A DNA stretch of 64,000 bases from Mucilaginibacter terrenus (lineage in GTDB: Bacteria; Bacteroidota; Bacteroidia; Sphingobacteriales; Sphingobacteriaceae): assembly GCF_003432065.1 (NCBI RefSeq), contig NZ_QWDE01000004.1, forward strand, positions 1-64,000. Reading direction: 5' to 3'. The notes under the pieces were generated by a model. The model did not search any database. It saw only the letters and a list, made by a program, of their open reading frames with translations, and was not told the origin of the DNA. The position numbers were made by a program, and so were the translations under genes. How positions within the stretch are numbered: the stretch's first letter is position 1; the number at the start of each line of letters is the position of its first letter. This document shows, piece by piece, positions 46,729 through 56,774 of this stretch.

Positions 46729-48153
46729 ATGGAAAAAACTTGTACTACCGTTTGGAATAGTTGCTTGCAAATCATCAAAGACAACATACCGGCCCAGAGT
46801 TTCAAAACCTGGTTTGAGCCGATTAAAGCGTTGAGGATGGAAGGCAGCGTACTTACCATACAGGTTCCAAGTTTATTTTTTTACGAATGGCTGGAAGAGC
46901 ACTATGTTGGCCTGTTGCGCAAGACTATAAAAAAACAACTGGGCGACGAAGGACGGCTGGAGTATAATATAGTTGTAGAGCAGTCTACCAAGCAGCCTTA
47001 TACCACCAATATGCCGTCGAACGGTAACGGTGCCGAATCTAAACACCAAAGCATGCCTATCCCTATTGCTATCAATAAGGATATAAAAAACCCATTTGTT
47101 ATACCAGGCCTTAAAAAGCTTAACGTTGACCCTCAACTTAACCGCAACTACACGTTTGAAAGTTTTGTAGAGGGCGATTGCAACCGTTTAGCGCGTTCTG
47201 CGGGCTATGCTGTTGCAGCAAAACCGGGCGGCACGTCTTTTAACCCGCTCATGATCTATGGCGGTGTAGGTTTAGGTAAAACACACCTGGCACAGGCAAT
47301 TGGCAATGAGATAAAACGCACCTTACCTGACAAGCTTGTTTTATACGTAAGCTGCGAAAAGTTTACCCAGCAGTTTGTTGACGCTTTAAAACACAACAAC
47401 ATTAACGACTTTGTTAATTTTTATCAGGCGATAGATGTGCTGATCATGGACGATGTGCACAACTTTGCAGGTAAGGAAAAAACACAGGACTTCTTCTTCC
47501 ACATATTTAACCACCTGCACCAAAGCGGCAAACAGCTGATCATCACATCAGATAAAGCCCCTAAAGATTTGGCAGGTTTAGAAGAGCGTTTATTGTCACG
47601 TTTCAAATGGGGTTTATCTGCCGACCTGCAGGTTCCTGATTTGGAAACCCGCATGGCTATCTTGAAAAACAAGATCTATCAGGACGGTATTGAACTATCA
47701 AATGATGTGGTAGAATATGTTGCCCACAACATTGATAACAACGTACGCGAACTGGAAGGTGCCATGGTGAGCCTGCTGGCACAAAGCACACTCAATCGTA
47801 AAGAAATAGACCTGAACCTGGCCAAGCAAATGCTAAAGAATTTTGTAAAAAATTCTGCCAAGGAGATATCAATGGAATACATCCAAAGCCTGGTTTGCGA
47901 ATATTTTGAGGTACCAATTGATATGGTCAAGTCTCAAACACGTAAGCGTGAGATTGTGCAGGCAAGGCAAATATCAATGTACCTCGCCAAGGCACACACC
48001 AAAAGTTCATTGAAATCGATAGGGCACTTTTTTGGCGGACGCGACCACTCTACCGTAATATACGCTTGCCAAACTGTAGAAGACCTGATAGATACCGACA
48101 AAAAATTTAAAGGCTACGTAGCCGATATACAGAAGAAATTGAAGATGTCGTAA
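46729..48153 (+). CDS. dnaA: Replication initiator DnaA
   Basis: 474 residues. Domain I (about 1-85) includes SFKTWFEPIKAL; a short linker follows; the AAA+ domain III has Walker A GGVGLGKTHLAQ and Walker B VLIMDDVHNF; domain IV ends with the DNA-binding signature GGRDHSTVIYACQTVEDL. The length is normal. It is not next to dnaN or recF, and no origin is evident, as is common in this phylum. A terminator follows 16 bases after the stop. Confidence 0.96.
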   Translation: MEKTCTTVWNSCLQIIKDNIPAQSFKTWFEPIKALRMEGSVLTIQVPSLFFYEWLEEHYVGLLRKTIKKQLGDEGRLEYNIVVEQSTKQPYTTNMPSNGNGAESKHQSMPIPIAINKDIKNPFVIPGLKKLNVDPQLNRNYTFESFVEGDCNRLARSAGYAVAAKPGGTSFNPLMIYGGVGLGKTHLAQAIGNEIKRTLPDKLVLYVSCEKFTQQFVDALKHNNINDFVNFYQAIDVLIMDDVHNFAGKEKTQDFFFHIFNHLHQSGKQLIITSDKAPKDLAGLEERLLSRFKWGLSADLQVPDLETRMAILKNKIYQDGIELSNDVVEYVAHNIDNNVRELEGAMVSLLAQSTLNRKEIDLNLAKQMLKNFVKNSAKEISMEYIQSLVCEYFEVPIDMVKSQTRKREIVQARQISMYLAKAHTKSSLKSIGHFFGGRDHSTVIYACQTVEDLIDTDKKFKGYVADIQKKLKMS

Positions 48154-48168
48154 GACGTTTTAAAATAG

Positions 48169-48193
48169 AAAGCCTCGCAAATTGCGGGGCTTT
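48169..48193 (+). terminator. Terminator after dnaA
   Basis: An 11-pair stem AAAGCCTCGCA/TGCGGGGCTTT with one wobble pair, followed by TT. Confidence 0.8.
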
Positions 48194-48237
48194 TTGTTTA
48201 GTAAACTTTTAGCTAACTTGTACTAAACTAACCAATC

Positions 48238-48693
48238 ATGAAAACCTTTTTACTTGTAGTCTCCTTATTTGCATTTTCTGCAACAGCCTTTTGCCAAACC
48301 GATAAAGACGATGTAAAGAAAACCATAACTACCATGTTTGATGGCATGCGCAAAGGAGATAGTACTGTATTACGCACAACTTTCCATAAAGATATGGTGC
48401 TGCAAAGCGTGGTAAATAAAAAGGATGGTACCACAGCGCTCCTTACCGAGAAAGCAGATGAGTTTGTAAAGCAGGTAGGTACGCCGCACAAGGAGGTATA
48501 CGACGAACGCATTACCTGGGGCGACATCAAGATAGATGGCGCGCTTGCAAGCATATGGACGCCATACAAGTTCTACCTCGGCGACAAGTTCAGCCATTGC
48601 GGAGTTAACTTCTTCCAACTAATGAAAACCGCCACAGGCTGGAAGATTATTTATATTGTTGATACCCGCCGTAAGGATAACTGTCCTGAATAA
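48238..48693 (+). CDS. Secreted NTF2/SnoaL-like protein
   Basis: 151 residues. A signal peptide (1-19, ending AFCQ) precedes an NTF2-like fold: KKTITTMFDGMRKGDSTVLRTTFHKDM at the start and FFQLMKTATGWKIIYIVDTRRK at the end are typical of the DUF4440/SnoaL-like group. Members are often binding proteins or small enzymes; no function can be assigned. It is exported, probably periplasmic. Confidence 0.75.
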   Translation: MKTFLLVVSLFAFSATAFCQTDKDDVKKTITTMFDGMRKGDSTVLRTTFHKDMVLQSVVNKKDGTTALLTEKADEFVKQVGTPHKEVYDERITWGDIKIDGALASIWTPYKFYLGDKFSHCGVNFFQLMKTATGWKIIYIVDTRRKDNCPE

Positions 48694-48748
48694 GCATTAT
48701 GGCAATTTGGATAGCGATAATCGCTCTTCGCGCGCTGTTACGTACTTA

Positions 48749-48814
48749 ATTGGTGTTGTCATCAACAAAATAAGCAATTTGCTACCTACCAGCGGTAATA
48801 GTGACAACACCAAT
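48749..48814. repeat. Spaced 13-base inverted repeat
   Basis: ATTGGTGTTGTCA (48749-48761) and its exact complement (48802-48814) flank 40 bases. No T-run follows the second arm. It could be a weak terminator or a remnant. The first arm also resembles a short sequence at about 49380-49405. Confidence 0.45.
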
Positions 48815-48891
48815 GAAGCAAATAGCGCATTGGAAAAAGCTATTCAGATAAAAAAGACATGTCCTTCTAAGGCGTTTCATAGTTTTTGAAT

Positions 48892-49356
48892 ATGAGCGAT
48901 GCCAGCTTTATTGAAGAACAGTATGAAGATATCATCTCGGGTATAAAGCCTGAGTGGGTTTTTAAACAGGAACAGCTAAGCGAATACTTGCTTGCGTTAC
49001 CCACCTGGAGACAAGCAATCTATTTTATTGTCAATCTTGACAATCAGGTTTTCAATGGCGGGTTCCACCAATACTTCACAAACCGTTATGGTGCATTTGC
49101 TCAGGAAGCCATAAACGCGTTAATTATGATAGGTGCGACAGACACCGCAAAGATCGTTAAGCGAGCTTACCAACTGGTTAACGCTGCTAACGATGCTCCG
49201 GTAGTTTTTCAAGAGAAAATATTGAAAAAAAGGTACAAGAATCTAATTACCGATGAAGATTTGTTTGAGCCACTTAATCAGCTTGATAAGGCTTATGCGA
49301 ATAATGGAGAAGATGTGATGGAAATGCTGCTAAATTTTATAACAGGTAATAGTTAA
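48892..49356 (+). CDS. DUF4375 family protein
   Basis: 154 residues from ATG 48892. The central block YFIVNLDNQVFNGGFHQYFTNRYGAFAQEAINAL is the DMP19/DUF4375 signature (NGGFxQxFxN). The family occurs in many bacteria and may be involved in protein binding or immunity to toxins; its function here is unknown. No toxin gene is adjacent. It is cytoplasmic. Confidence 0.8.
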   Translation: MSDASFIEEQYEDIISGIKPEWVFKQEQLSEYLLALPTWRQAIYFIVNLDNQVFNGGFHQYFTNRYGAFAQEAINALIMIGATDTAKIVKRAYQLVNAANDAPVVFQEKILKKRYKNLITDEDLFEPLNQLDKAYANNGEDVMEMLLNFITGNS

Positions 49357-49533
49357 AAGCCGAGATTATACATTTCGCACTTGTTGGTATCGTCATTAAC
49401 AAATAGGAACCTCCAATTTACCACCCAGGGCAGTGGAAATTTCGCTTTCAGCCACCTGTAACATTCCCGTTATCAGTCCAGTACATGGTTACCTTCTTTC
49501 GTGCGCGGTATCAATTAAAAACCAATTACGATC

Positions 49534-50412
49534 ATGAAGACAAGAACCCTTATTCTGCTGGGAAGCATTGCTTTACTTGCAGCCTGCCAAGGCAAACACG
49601 GTGACTATGAAATGGCGAATACTGACAAACGTGCCTTTGACAGTGCCACGGCGGACACGGCAGCTGCGGACAGCGCTGCTATAGCCAAACTGGTGAAGAC
49701 AGCTGATATAAGCTTTAAGGTTAAGAATGTACAACAAACCGGCGATACCATCTCTGCGTTAACGGCACGTATTGGTGGTATGGTTATGCATCACCAGATG
49801 ACATCCAGTGTAAACAACAGCGAGGATATACATGTCAGCGGCGACTCATTGATGCGGGTATCTGCTTTTAGCACAAGTGCAGATATGACCGTTAAGGTAC
49901 CATCTGCCAGGCTGCAGGAGTTCATGACCAAGATAAGCCACATGGGCCTGTATGTTACCCGGCGGCAAATGGACATTGAGGATAAATCTTTAGATTACTT
50001 ATCAACCAAGCTGAAGTTACAAAGCCGTAAAGAACTGGTAGCACAGCAAAAAAGCGGTAAGGTAACGATAAAGGATCCGCAGAAAGTGCTCTGGCTGAAG
50101 GATGACATGACAGACGGACAAATTGAAAACCAGCAGATTGATCAGAATGTGCGATACAGCAATGTTAGTCTGGCGTTTTTCCAGAGCAATACTATATTGA
50201 AAGAAATGATTGCTAATGATGACCCTTCGGCATACCAGCTGCCTTTTTTTAAACGCCTGTTGATGGCCCTTGCAAACGGATGGACGATATTTGTTGAGCT
50301 TATTTTAGGGTTAGCGTATTTGTGGGTGCTGATACTTGCCGGCGTGGGCTTGTGGATAGGCTATAAAACTTATAAAAAGAATTACCCATCACCGGTAAGC
50401 AAAAGCATTTAA
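49534..50412 (+). CDS. DUF4349 lipoprotein with membrane tail
   Basis: 292 residues. A lipobox (LLAAC, cysteine 18) is followed by an acidic linker, then the DUF4349 domain: KTADISFKVKNVQQT, GGMVMHHQM, TVKVPSARLQEFM. A coiled segment and a C-terminal membrane helix (about 250-275) complete the usual DUF4349 layout. Function unknown; an envelope stress role has been suggested for some relatives, but nothing here shows it. Confidence 0.82.
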   Translation: MKTRTLILLGSIALLAACQGKHGDYEMANTDKRAFDSATADTAAADSAAIAKLVKTADISFKVKNVQQTGDTISALTARIGGMVMHHQMTSSVNNSEDIHVSGDSLMRVSAFSTSADMTVKVPSARLQEFMTKISHMGLYVTRRQMDIEDKSLDYLSTKLKLQSRKELVAQQKSGKVTIKDPQKVLWLKDDMTDGQIENQQIDQNVRYSNVSLAFFQSNTILKEMIANDDPSAYQLPFFKRLLMALANGWTIFVELILGLAYLWVLILAGVGLWIGYKTYKKNYPSPVSKSI

Positions 50413-50444
50413 AAACAATCTGAAGTAACAGCCACTTCCTGCAT

Positions 50445-50482
50445 AAAAAAGGCGGCCCGAACATTTGTTCGGCCGCCTTTTT
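50445..50482. terminator. Bidirectional terminator
   Basis: A long hairpin, AAAAAAGGCGGC... pairing with ...GCCGCCTTTTTT, with a one-base bulge and an ATTT loop. It separates the convergent DUF4349 gene and ettA. Confidence 0.9.
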
Positions 50483-50496
50483 TAATGATACTCTTA

Positions 50497-52176
50497 CTAT
50501 CCAAGCTTTTTATAGCGGATTCTTTTCGGCGCAACATCACCGAGGCGCTTCTTGCGATTCTCTTCGTATTCGCTGTAGTTTCCTTCAAAAAAGTAAACCT
50601 GCGAGTTCCCTTCAAATGCCAGTATATGCGTGCATATACGATCAAGGAACCAGCGGTCGTGACTGATGATTACCGCACAACCGCCAAAGTTCTCCAGCGC
50701 CTCTTCAAGGGAACGGAGTGTATTTACGTCGATGTCATTGGTAGGCTCATCCAGCAGCAGTACGTTAGATCCTTTTTTAAGGGTGATAGCCAAGTGCACA
50801 CGGTTGCGTTCACCACCTGATAGTACACCTACTTTTTTCTGCTGATCGGCGCCATTAAAGTTAAACTTAGATACATATGCCCTTGAGTTAAGCGGTCTAT
50901 TTCCTACCATTACGTTGTCCAGCCCGCCGGTAACGTTTTCCCAAACAGATTTAGCAGGATCAAGGTCGTCGTGCATTTGGTCTACATAACCCAGCGCAAC
51001 GGTCTCTCCCACTCTGAAGGTACCCGCATCTGGCTGATCCTGCCCCGTAATTAACCTGAACAATGTTGTTTTACCTGCACCGTTCGGGCCTATGATGCCT
51101 ACTATACCGGCAGGCGGCAGCGAAAAGGTAAGGTTATCAAACAAAACTTTGTCACCGTATGCTTTGGTAACGCCGTTGGCCTCTATCACCACATTACCCA
51201 AACGCGGGCCCGGCGGAATAAACAGTTCCAGCTTTTCTTCTTTCTCCTTTGTTTCCTCGGATGCTAACTTGTCATAGTTTGACAAACGGGCTTTTGACTT
51301 AGCATGGCGCCCTTTCGGACCCATCCTCACCCATTCAAGCTCACGCTCCAGCGTTTTCTGGCGTTTGCTTTCACTTTTCTCTTCCTGGGCTAAGCGCTTA
51401 GCTTTCTGATCAAGCCATGACGAGTAGTTACCTTTCCACGGAATACCTTCTCCCCTATCAAGTTCAAGTATCCATCCTGCAACATTATCAAGAAAGTAAC
51501 GGTCGTGCGTTACAGCTATAACAGTTCCTTTGTATTGTTTAAGGTGCTGCTCCAGCCAATCAATAGATTCCGCGTCAAGGTGGTTGGTGGGCTCGTCCAG
51601 AAGCAATACATCAGGCTCCTGCAACAGTAAACGGCATAGTGCCACACGACGGCGTTCACCACCGGAAAGCACAGCAATTTTAGTTTCGGGCTCAGGGCAG
51701 CGCAGTGCATCCATAGCACGCTCCAGCTTGGTATCTATCTCCCATGCACCAATAGCATCAATCTGATCCTGTAATTCGCCCTGGCGGCTCATCAGCTTGT
51801 CCATTTTGTCGGCATCGCTGTAGTACTCTTCCAGGCCAAACTTCTCATTTATGTCCTCGTATTCCTTTAGGAGGGCCATGGTGGTAGCAACACCTTCCTC
51901 AACTACTTCCTTTACGGTTTTTTCAGGATCAAGCTCCGGCTCCTGGCTCAGGTAACCAACCGTGTACCCGGGCGAGAAAACTACTTCGCCTATATTGGTT
52001 TTATCAATCCCTGCAATTATCTTAAGAAGCGATGACTTACCGGAACCATTAAGACCTATAACGCCGATTTTTGCTCCGTAAAAGAACGACAGGTATATAT
52101 TCTTGAGTACAGTTTTTTGTGGCGGATAAACTTTACTTACCCCTGCCATTGAAAAAATTATCTTTTCGTCAGCCAT
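50497..52176 (-). CDS. ettA: Energy-dependent translational throttle EttA
   Basis: 559 residues. An ABC-F protein with two ATPase domains (GLNGSGKSS and [17 protein letters not shown] and LSGGERNR) joined by the charged linker (RMGPKGRHAKSKARLSNYDKL). It has no membrane part. EttA binds the ribosomal E site and gates elongation according to the ATP level. The length and the C-terminal YEENRKKRLGDVAPKRIRYKKL tail fit EttA well. A TATATTTG box lies 29 bases upstream of the ATG. Confidence 0.93.
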   Translation of the reverse strand: MADEKIIFSMAGVSKVYPPQKTVLKNIYLSFFYGAKIGVIGLNGSGKSSLLKIIAGIDKTNIGEVVFSPGYTVGYLSQEPELDPEKTVKEVVEEGVATTMALLKEYEDINEKFGLEEYYSDADKMDKLMSRQGELQDQIDAIGAWEIDTKLERAMDALRCPEPETKIAVLSGGERRRVALCRLLLQEPDVLLLDEPTNHLDAESIDWLEQHLKQYKGTVIAVTHDRYFLDNVAGWILELDRGEGIPWKGNYSSWLDQKAKRLAQEEKSESKRQKTLERELEWVRMGPKGRHAKSKARLSNYDKLASEETKEKEEKLELFIPPGPRLGNVVIEANGVTKAYGDKVLFDNLTFSLPPAGIVGIIGPNGAGKTTLFRLITGQDQPDAGTFRVGETVALGYVDQMHDDLDPAKSVWENVTGGLDNVMVGNRPLNSRAYVSKFNFNGADQQKKVGVLSGGERNRVHLAITLKKGSNVLLLDEPTNDIDVNTLRSLEEALENFGGCAVIISHDRWFLDRICTHILAFEGNSQVYFFEGNYSEYEENRKKRLGDVAPKRIRYKKLG

Positions 52177-52205
52177 GCTTTTAACGCGGTTTATTTAGTG
52201 GGACA

Positions 52206-52213
52206 CAAATATA
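52206..52213 (-). promoter_or_regulatory. ettA promoter (-7 element)
   Basis: Minus-strand TATATTTG, 29 bases before the ettA ATG. Confidence 0.5.
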
Positions 52214-52646
52214 GAATGGATTTTTGCACCTGCGATTATTTTCATCTAAAATTCACTGGAGGTATTGTATTTTACAATGCAAATGTTTTGGTTTGTAATA
52301 AACCCAAACCACTTTACGGCCCCAAAACGAATGTGCCGTATTGTCATACAAGAACATGACTATATGCCCTGCTAAATATAATTTGCATAATGGGCTTAAA
52401 CAATTTACAGTAATCTATATCTAAATAATAGATTTACCGTAATTATATTAACTATCAGGCGGTTTACGGAGTAACAAAACAAACAACTGCCGATTTTTAT
52501 TTCATATTTACAGCCGGTGTATCATTATATTGTCTGTTTGCGATGAATGTAAAAAGTTGGCAATATTGTTGATAAATCTAAAAGCAATCGCCTGACTAAT
52601 GGAAACAAAATTTTAGATTAGGACGATCATAATCAGAAAGGTATAT
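52214..52646 (+). other. Gene-free region before clpC
   Basis: About 430 AT-rich bases between divergent ettA and clpC. No gene is visible. It contains a 15-base palindrome ATTGTA-TTT-TACAAT (52264-52278), a GGTTTG/CAAACC hairpin (about 52290-52310) and an AATCTA...TAGATT dyad (about 52412-52435). There is no CIRCE element and no clear consensus promoter for clpC. Confidence 0.5.
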
Positions 52647-55187
52647 ATGGAAGCTAAATTTTCGCCTCGGGTTAAAGATGTGATACAGTACAGCAGGGAA
52701 GAGGCGTTGCGCCTCGGCCATGATTATATTGGAACTGAGCACCTTTTGCTCGGCCTCATTCGTGATGGGGACGGCGTAGCAATCAAATTATTAAAAGGGC
52801 TTACCGTTGATACCGCCAAATTACGCCGTGCTGTAGAAGATGCCGTAAAAGGAACAGTTGGCACTAACGTACATATAGGCAGTATCCCGCTAACCAAACA
52901 AGCAGAAAAAGTATTAAAAATCACTTACCTGGAGGCCAAGATATTTAAGAGCGATGTGATAGGTACCGAGCACCTGTTGCTTTCTATCCTGCGCGATGAA
53001 GATAACATTGCTTCACAGATACTTATGCAATTTAACGTGAACTACGAAGTTTTTAAAAGCGAAGTAGAATCACACAAAAATGATGTTACCGACGAAATGC
53101 CAGGTTCATCAACAGGCGGCGATGACGACTTTAAAGAGGACGATGGCTTTACACAACCGAAAAAGGTATCTGACATCAAGTCTAAAACGCCAGTATTGGA
53201 TAACTTTGGACGCGACCTTACAAAAGCAGCGGAAGAAGGAAAGCTTGATCCAATTGTAGGCCGCGAGAAAGAGATAGAGCGTGTATCGCAGATACTTTCA
53301 CGCCGTAAAAAGAACAACCCTATACTTATAGGTGAGCCAGGTGTTGGTAAAAGTGCCATCGCTGAAGGCTTAGCCCTTAGGATAGTTCAGCGTAAAGTAT
53401 CCCGCGTATTGTTTAACAAACGTGTTGTTACCCTGGATCTTGCTTCGCTGGTAGCTGGTACAAAGTACCGCGGCCAGTTTGAAGAACGCATGAAAGCAGT
53501 AATGAACGAGTTAGAGAAATCTCCGGATGTTATCCTCTTCATAGACGAGATACATACTATTGTTGGTGCTGGTGGCGCCTCAGGTTCGTTAGATGCATCT
53601 AACATGTTTAAACCGGCTTTGGCACGTGGAGAGATACAATGCATCGGCGCTACCACGCTTGACGAGTATCGCCAGTATATTGAGAAAGATGGCGCTTTAG
53701 ACCGTCGTTTTCAAAAGGTAATGGTTGAACCTGCCTCACCGGACGAAACCATCGAGATATTGAATCGCATTAAAGAGAAGTACGAAGAACACCACGGCGT
53801 TACCTACACTCCTGAAGCGATAAACGCCTGCGTTACCTTGACCACCCGTTACATTACCGACAGGTTCCTGCCTGATAAGGCTATTGATGCGCTGGACGAA
53901 TCAGGTTCTCGAGTGCACCTGACCAATATCCATGTTCCGCAGAACATTTTGGATATTGAGCAAAAGATAGAGCAGATCAAGATTGAAAAGAACAAAGTTG
54001 TTCGTAGTCAGAAATATGAAGAGGCTGCAAAGCTGCGCGATACTGAAAAGCATCTTTTAGAAGAACTTGAGCAAGCTAAATCTGCTTGGGAAGCCGAAAC
54101 CAAATCTAAGCGCTACACCGTATCTGAAGACAACGTGGCAGAAGTTGTTGCCATGATGACCGGTATACCAGTACAGCGCGTGGGTCAGGCCGACAGCCTT
54201 AAGCTGCTGAACATGAATGAAACTATAGCTAACAAGATCATAGGCCAGGATGATGCCATTAAAAAGCTGACCCGCGCCATCCAGCGCACACGTGCCGGAT
54301 TGAAAGATCCTAAGAAGCCAATTGGTTCATTCATCTTCTTAGGTCCTACTGGTGTTGGTAAAACAGAGCTTGCTAAAGAACTTGCCCGCTTTATGTTCGA
54401 CACCGAGGATGCTTTGATACAGATAGACATGAGCGAGTACATGGAAAAATTCGCTGTGTCACGCTTGGTGGGTGCGCCTCCGGGTTACGTAGGATATGAA
54501 GAAGGCGGACAACTTACTGAGAAAGTACGCCGGAAGCCATACGCTGTAGTTTTGCTTGATGAGATTGAGAAAGCACACCCGGATGTATTCAACATTCTGT
54601 TACAAGTGCTTGATGAAGGTCAGCTGACTGACTCATTAGGACGTAAAGTAGACTTTAGGAACACCATCATCATCATGACATCAAACATTGGTGCACGCCA
54701 GTTGAAGGATTTTGGTCAGGGTGTAGGTTTCTCTACCAGTGCTAAGACAACCCAAGCAGAATCTCACTCTCGTGGTGTAATAGAGAACGCTTTAAAACGT
54801 GCTTTCGCACCGGAGTTCCTGAACCGTATAGACGACGTTATAGTGTTCAACTCGCTTGGTAAGGATGAGATCTTCAAGATCATTGACATCGAGCTGGCAT
54901 CGCTGTTTGGCCGTGTGAATACACTAGGCTACAAGATAGAGCTAACACTTGCTGCCAAGGAGTTTATTGCAGAAAAAGGCTATGATTCTCAATTCGGTGC
55001 ACGTCCACTTAAACGCGCTATTCAGAAATATCTGGAAGACCCAATTGCCGAAGAAATCCTGAAAGGTGAACTTACAGAAGGTGATACCATGGAAGTAGAT
55101 TACGACAAAGAAGCCGACGCGATTAAGATACTTGATAAAAACAAAACTGCCGGCGAAAACAAACCGGAAGAAGAGCAACAATCATAA
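52647..55187 (+). CDS. clpC: ClpC AAA+ unfoldase
   Basis: 846 residues. The ATPase that unfolds proteins for ClpP. It has two Clp_N repeats (about 5-145), a first AAA+ module ([21 protein letters not shown]), a UVR-like coiled linker ([15 protein letters not shown], about 450-480), a second AAA+ module ([21 protein letters not shown]) and the C-terminal D2-small domain. The UVR segment distinguishes ClpC from ClpA/ClpB. No mcsA/mcsB/ctsR genes are nearby. Confidence 0.95.
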   Translation: MEAKFSPRVKDVIQYSREEALRLGHDYIGTEHLLLGLIRDGDGVAIKLLKGLTVDTAKLRRAVEDAVKGTVGTNVHIGSIPLTKQAEKVLKITYLEAKIFKSDVIGTEHLLLSILRDEDNIASQILMQFNVNYEVFKSEVESHKNDVTDEMPGSSTGGDDDFKEDDGFTQPKKVSDIKSKTPVLDNFGRDLTKAAEEGKLDPIVGREKEIERVSQILSRRKKNNPILIGEPGVGKSAIAEGLALRIVQRKVSRVLFNKRVVTLDLASLVAGTKYRGQFEERMKAVMNELEKSPDVILFIDEIHTIVGAGGASGSLDASNMFKPALARGEIQCIGATTLDEYRQYIEKDGALDRRFQKVMVEPASPDETIEILNRIKEKYEEHHGVTYTPEAINACVTLTTRYITDRFLPDKAIDALDESGSRVHLTNIHVPQNILDIEQKIEQIKIEKNKVVRSQKYEEAAKLRDTEKHLLEELEQAKSAWEAETKSKRYTVSEDNVAEVVAMMTGIPVQRVGQADSLKLLNMNETIANKIIGQDDAIKKLTRAIQRTRAGLKDPKKPIGSFIFLGPTGVGKTELAKELARFMFDTEDALIQIDMSEYMEKFAVSRLVGAPPGYVGYEEGGQLTEKVRRKPYAVVLLDEIEKAHPDVFNILLQVLDEGQLTDSLGRKVDFRNTIIIMTSNIGARQLKDFGQGVGFSTSAKTTQAESHSRGVIENALKRAFAPEFLNRIDDVIVFNSLGKDEIFKIIDIELASLFGRVNTLGYKIELTLAAKEFIAEKGYDSQFGARPLKRAIQKYLEDPIAEEILKGELTEGDTMEVDYDKEADAIKILDKNKTAGENKPEEEQQS

Positions 55188-55205
55188 GTTGATCTTTGAT
55201 AACTT

Positions 55206-55236
55206 AAAGCCCTGCAGTACTACTGCGGGGCTTTTT
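55206..55236 (+). terminator. Terminator after clpC
   Basis: A 14-pair stem (55206-55219 with 55221-55234, one wobble pair) followed by TTTTTT. Confidence 0.85.
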
Positions 55237-55368
55237 TAGTTTAGGTATTAGGGCATTCGACTTGGACATTTGGTTAATTGCTGTATAGTTTAACCTCGCA
55301 ACAAATATGTCAAAATCCAAGTTAAACCTTTTCTATAAAAATTGTTCTTATAGATATATATAACCATC

Positions 55369-55770
55369 ATGAAAAAAACTTTATCTATCCTGTGCCTGTC
55401 TTTTATAATGCTGGCAGTTGCATCTTGTAAAAAAGAAACCATTGTTCAAGGGAACACCAATCAAACTGTTTATGCAACCAACGTATCTAATTGGGAACTC
55501 ACCAACGATGGTGGTGGCTCTTACGTTGTTGATATACCTGTTTCTAAGCTCGACAAAACTTACAGCGAGTATGGTGCCGTATTAGTTTATATAACCAGAC
55601 CCGGCGGTACCGAGTGGGAGCAGATCCCGGAGATATATGGCGGCCGTGCATTTAGCTTTACACATGACGTTGGCAGGGTTTCTATCTATGCCCAAAACCC
55701 AACGGGTACACTTACGAAGCCTGATCCTATTGATGTAAAAATAGTGCTAATCGATTCGAACGTCGATTAA
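55369..55770 (+). CDS. Small lipoprotein of unknown function
   Basis: 133 residues. The signal peptide ends in a lipobox VASC (cysteine 20), followed by KKE. The mature part is beta-rich (GGGSYVVDIPVSKLDKTYSEYGAVLVYI, RAFSFTHDVGRVSIYAQNP). I do not recognise a named family, though similar short lipoproteins are frequent in Bacteroidota. It stands alone between two terminators. Confidence 0.7.
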   Translation: MKKTLSILCLSFIMLAVASCKKETIVQGNTNQTVYATNVSNWELTNDGGGSYVVDIPVSKLDKTYSEYGAVLVYITRPGGTEWEQIPEIYGGRAFSFTHDVGRVSIYAQNPTGTLTKPDPIDVKIVLIDSNVD

Positions 55771-55787
55771 TCATCAGACTATAACAG

Positions 55788-55819
55788 AGAAGGCCGTCGG
55801 ATATCCGAAGGCCTTTTCT
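55788..55819. terminator. Terminator between lipoprotein gene and fabI
   Basis: AGAAGGCC...GGCCTTTTCT stem enclosing TCGG-ATAT-CCGA, followed by T-rich sequence; usable in both directions between convergent genes. Confidence 0.75.
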
Positions 55820-55874
55820 GTTTATAAAGAACTGTATAGAGCAACTCCACTTGTGAGTGCAGAACAATCACCAA

Positions 55875-56687
55875 TTACTCTCCCATTCTTTCTATTACGG
55901 CTTGCGTAACGCCGGTTGTAGAAAAGCCGCCATCATGAAACAGATTTTGCATGGTAACCATTTTGGTAAGATCGCTAAATAAGGTTACTACGTAATCAGC
56001 ACACTGGCTAGCATCTGCATTACCTAGCGGACTCATTCTTTCGGCATAGTTGATGAAGCCATCAAAACCCTTTACGCCGCTACCTGCTGTAGTGCGGGTT
56101 GGCGATTGTGATACGGTGTTAACACGTACATGCTTTTTTACACCATATTGGTATCCAAAGTTGCGGGCTATGCTTTCCAAATATGCTTTATTATCTGCCA
56201 TGTCATTATAGTCAGGGAATACGCGTTGGGCGGCTATATAGGTAAGTGCCACAACAGACCCCCACTCGTTTATAGCATCCAGCTTCATGGCTGTTTGCAA
56301 TACGCGGTGAAAGCTCAATGCAGATATATCAAGGCCTTTATGGGTAAAATCATAATTATTGTCGGTATAAGGGATGCTCTTACGAACATTTAGGCTCATA
56401 CCTATAGAATGGAGCACAAAATCAACACCGCTGCCAAAATGCTCAAGAGATTTGGTAAACAAATTAGTTACGTCCTCATTACTGGTTACGTCAGCTGGTA
56501 TAACCGGCGCGTTGCATTCTTCGGCAAGCTTGTTTAGTTCGCCCATGCGCAGGGCTAAAGGTGAGTTAGTTAGTACTATTTCAGCACCTTCTTCATGGCA
56601 GCGTTGTGCCACTTTCCAGGCAATTGATTGCTCATTAAGGGCGCCGAAGATAATTCCCTTTTTACCTTTTAATAAATTGTAAGCCAT
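55875..56687 (-). CDS. fabI: Enoyl-ACP reductase FabI
   Basis: 270 residues. It reduces the trans-2 double bond in fatty acid elongation and is the triclosan target. Divergent short-chain dehydrogenase features: start KGIIFGALNEQSIAWK, LHSIGMS, catalytic Y160 and K167 with the FabI spacing (Y-x6-K), and SQSPTRTTAGSGV. The length is normal. A TACCTTTG box lies 23 bases before the ATG. It lies downstream of recN on the same strand but has its own promoter. Confidence 0.94.
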   Translation of the reverse strand: MAYNLLKGKKGIIFGALNEQSIAWKVAQRCHEEGAEIVLTNSPLALRMGELNKLAEECNAPVIPADVTSNEDVTNLFTKSLEHFGSGVDFVLHSIGMSLNVRKSIPYTDNNYDFTHKGLDISALSFHRVLQTAMKLDAINEWGSVVALTYIAAQRVFPDYNDMADNKAYLESIARNFGYQYGVKKHVRVNTVSQSPTRTTAGSGVKGFDGFINYAERMSPLGNADASQCADYVVTLFSDLTKMVTMQNLFHDGGFSTTGVTQAVIERMGE

Positions 56688-56710
56688 CGTTTTTAGTTTT
56701 GTAAGTAGGG

Positions 56711-56718
56711 CAAAGGTA
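56711..56718 (-). promoter_or_regulatory. fabI promoter (-7 element)
   Basis: Minus-strand TACCTTTG, 23 bases upstream of the fabI ATG. The -33 element is weak. Confidence 0.6.
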
Positions 56719-56774
56719 ATTTTTATTTACGAATTCAGAATTGCGGATTTAGAGCAGATTTTGTTTAGCTGCAC

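Noticed and set aside
48656..48889. 77-codon open frame between the NTF2-like and DUF4375 genes
   Set aside because: It overlaps the end of the NTF2-like gene, contains the inverted repeat and resembles no protein I know.
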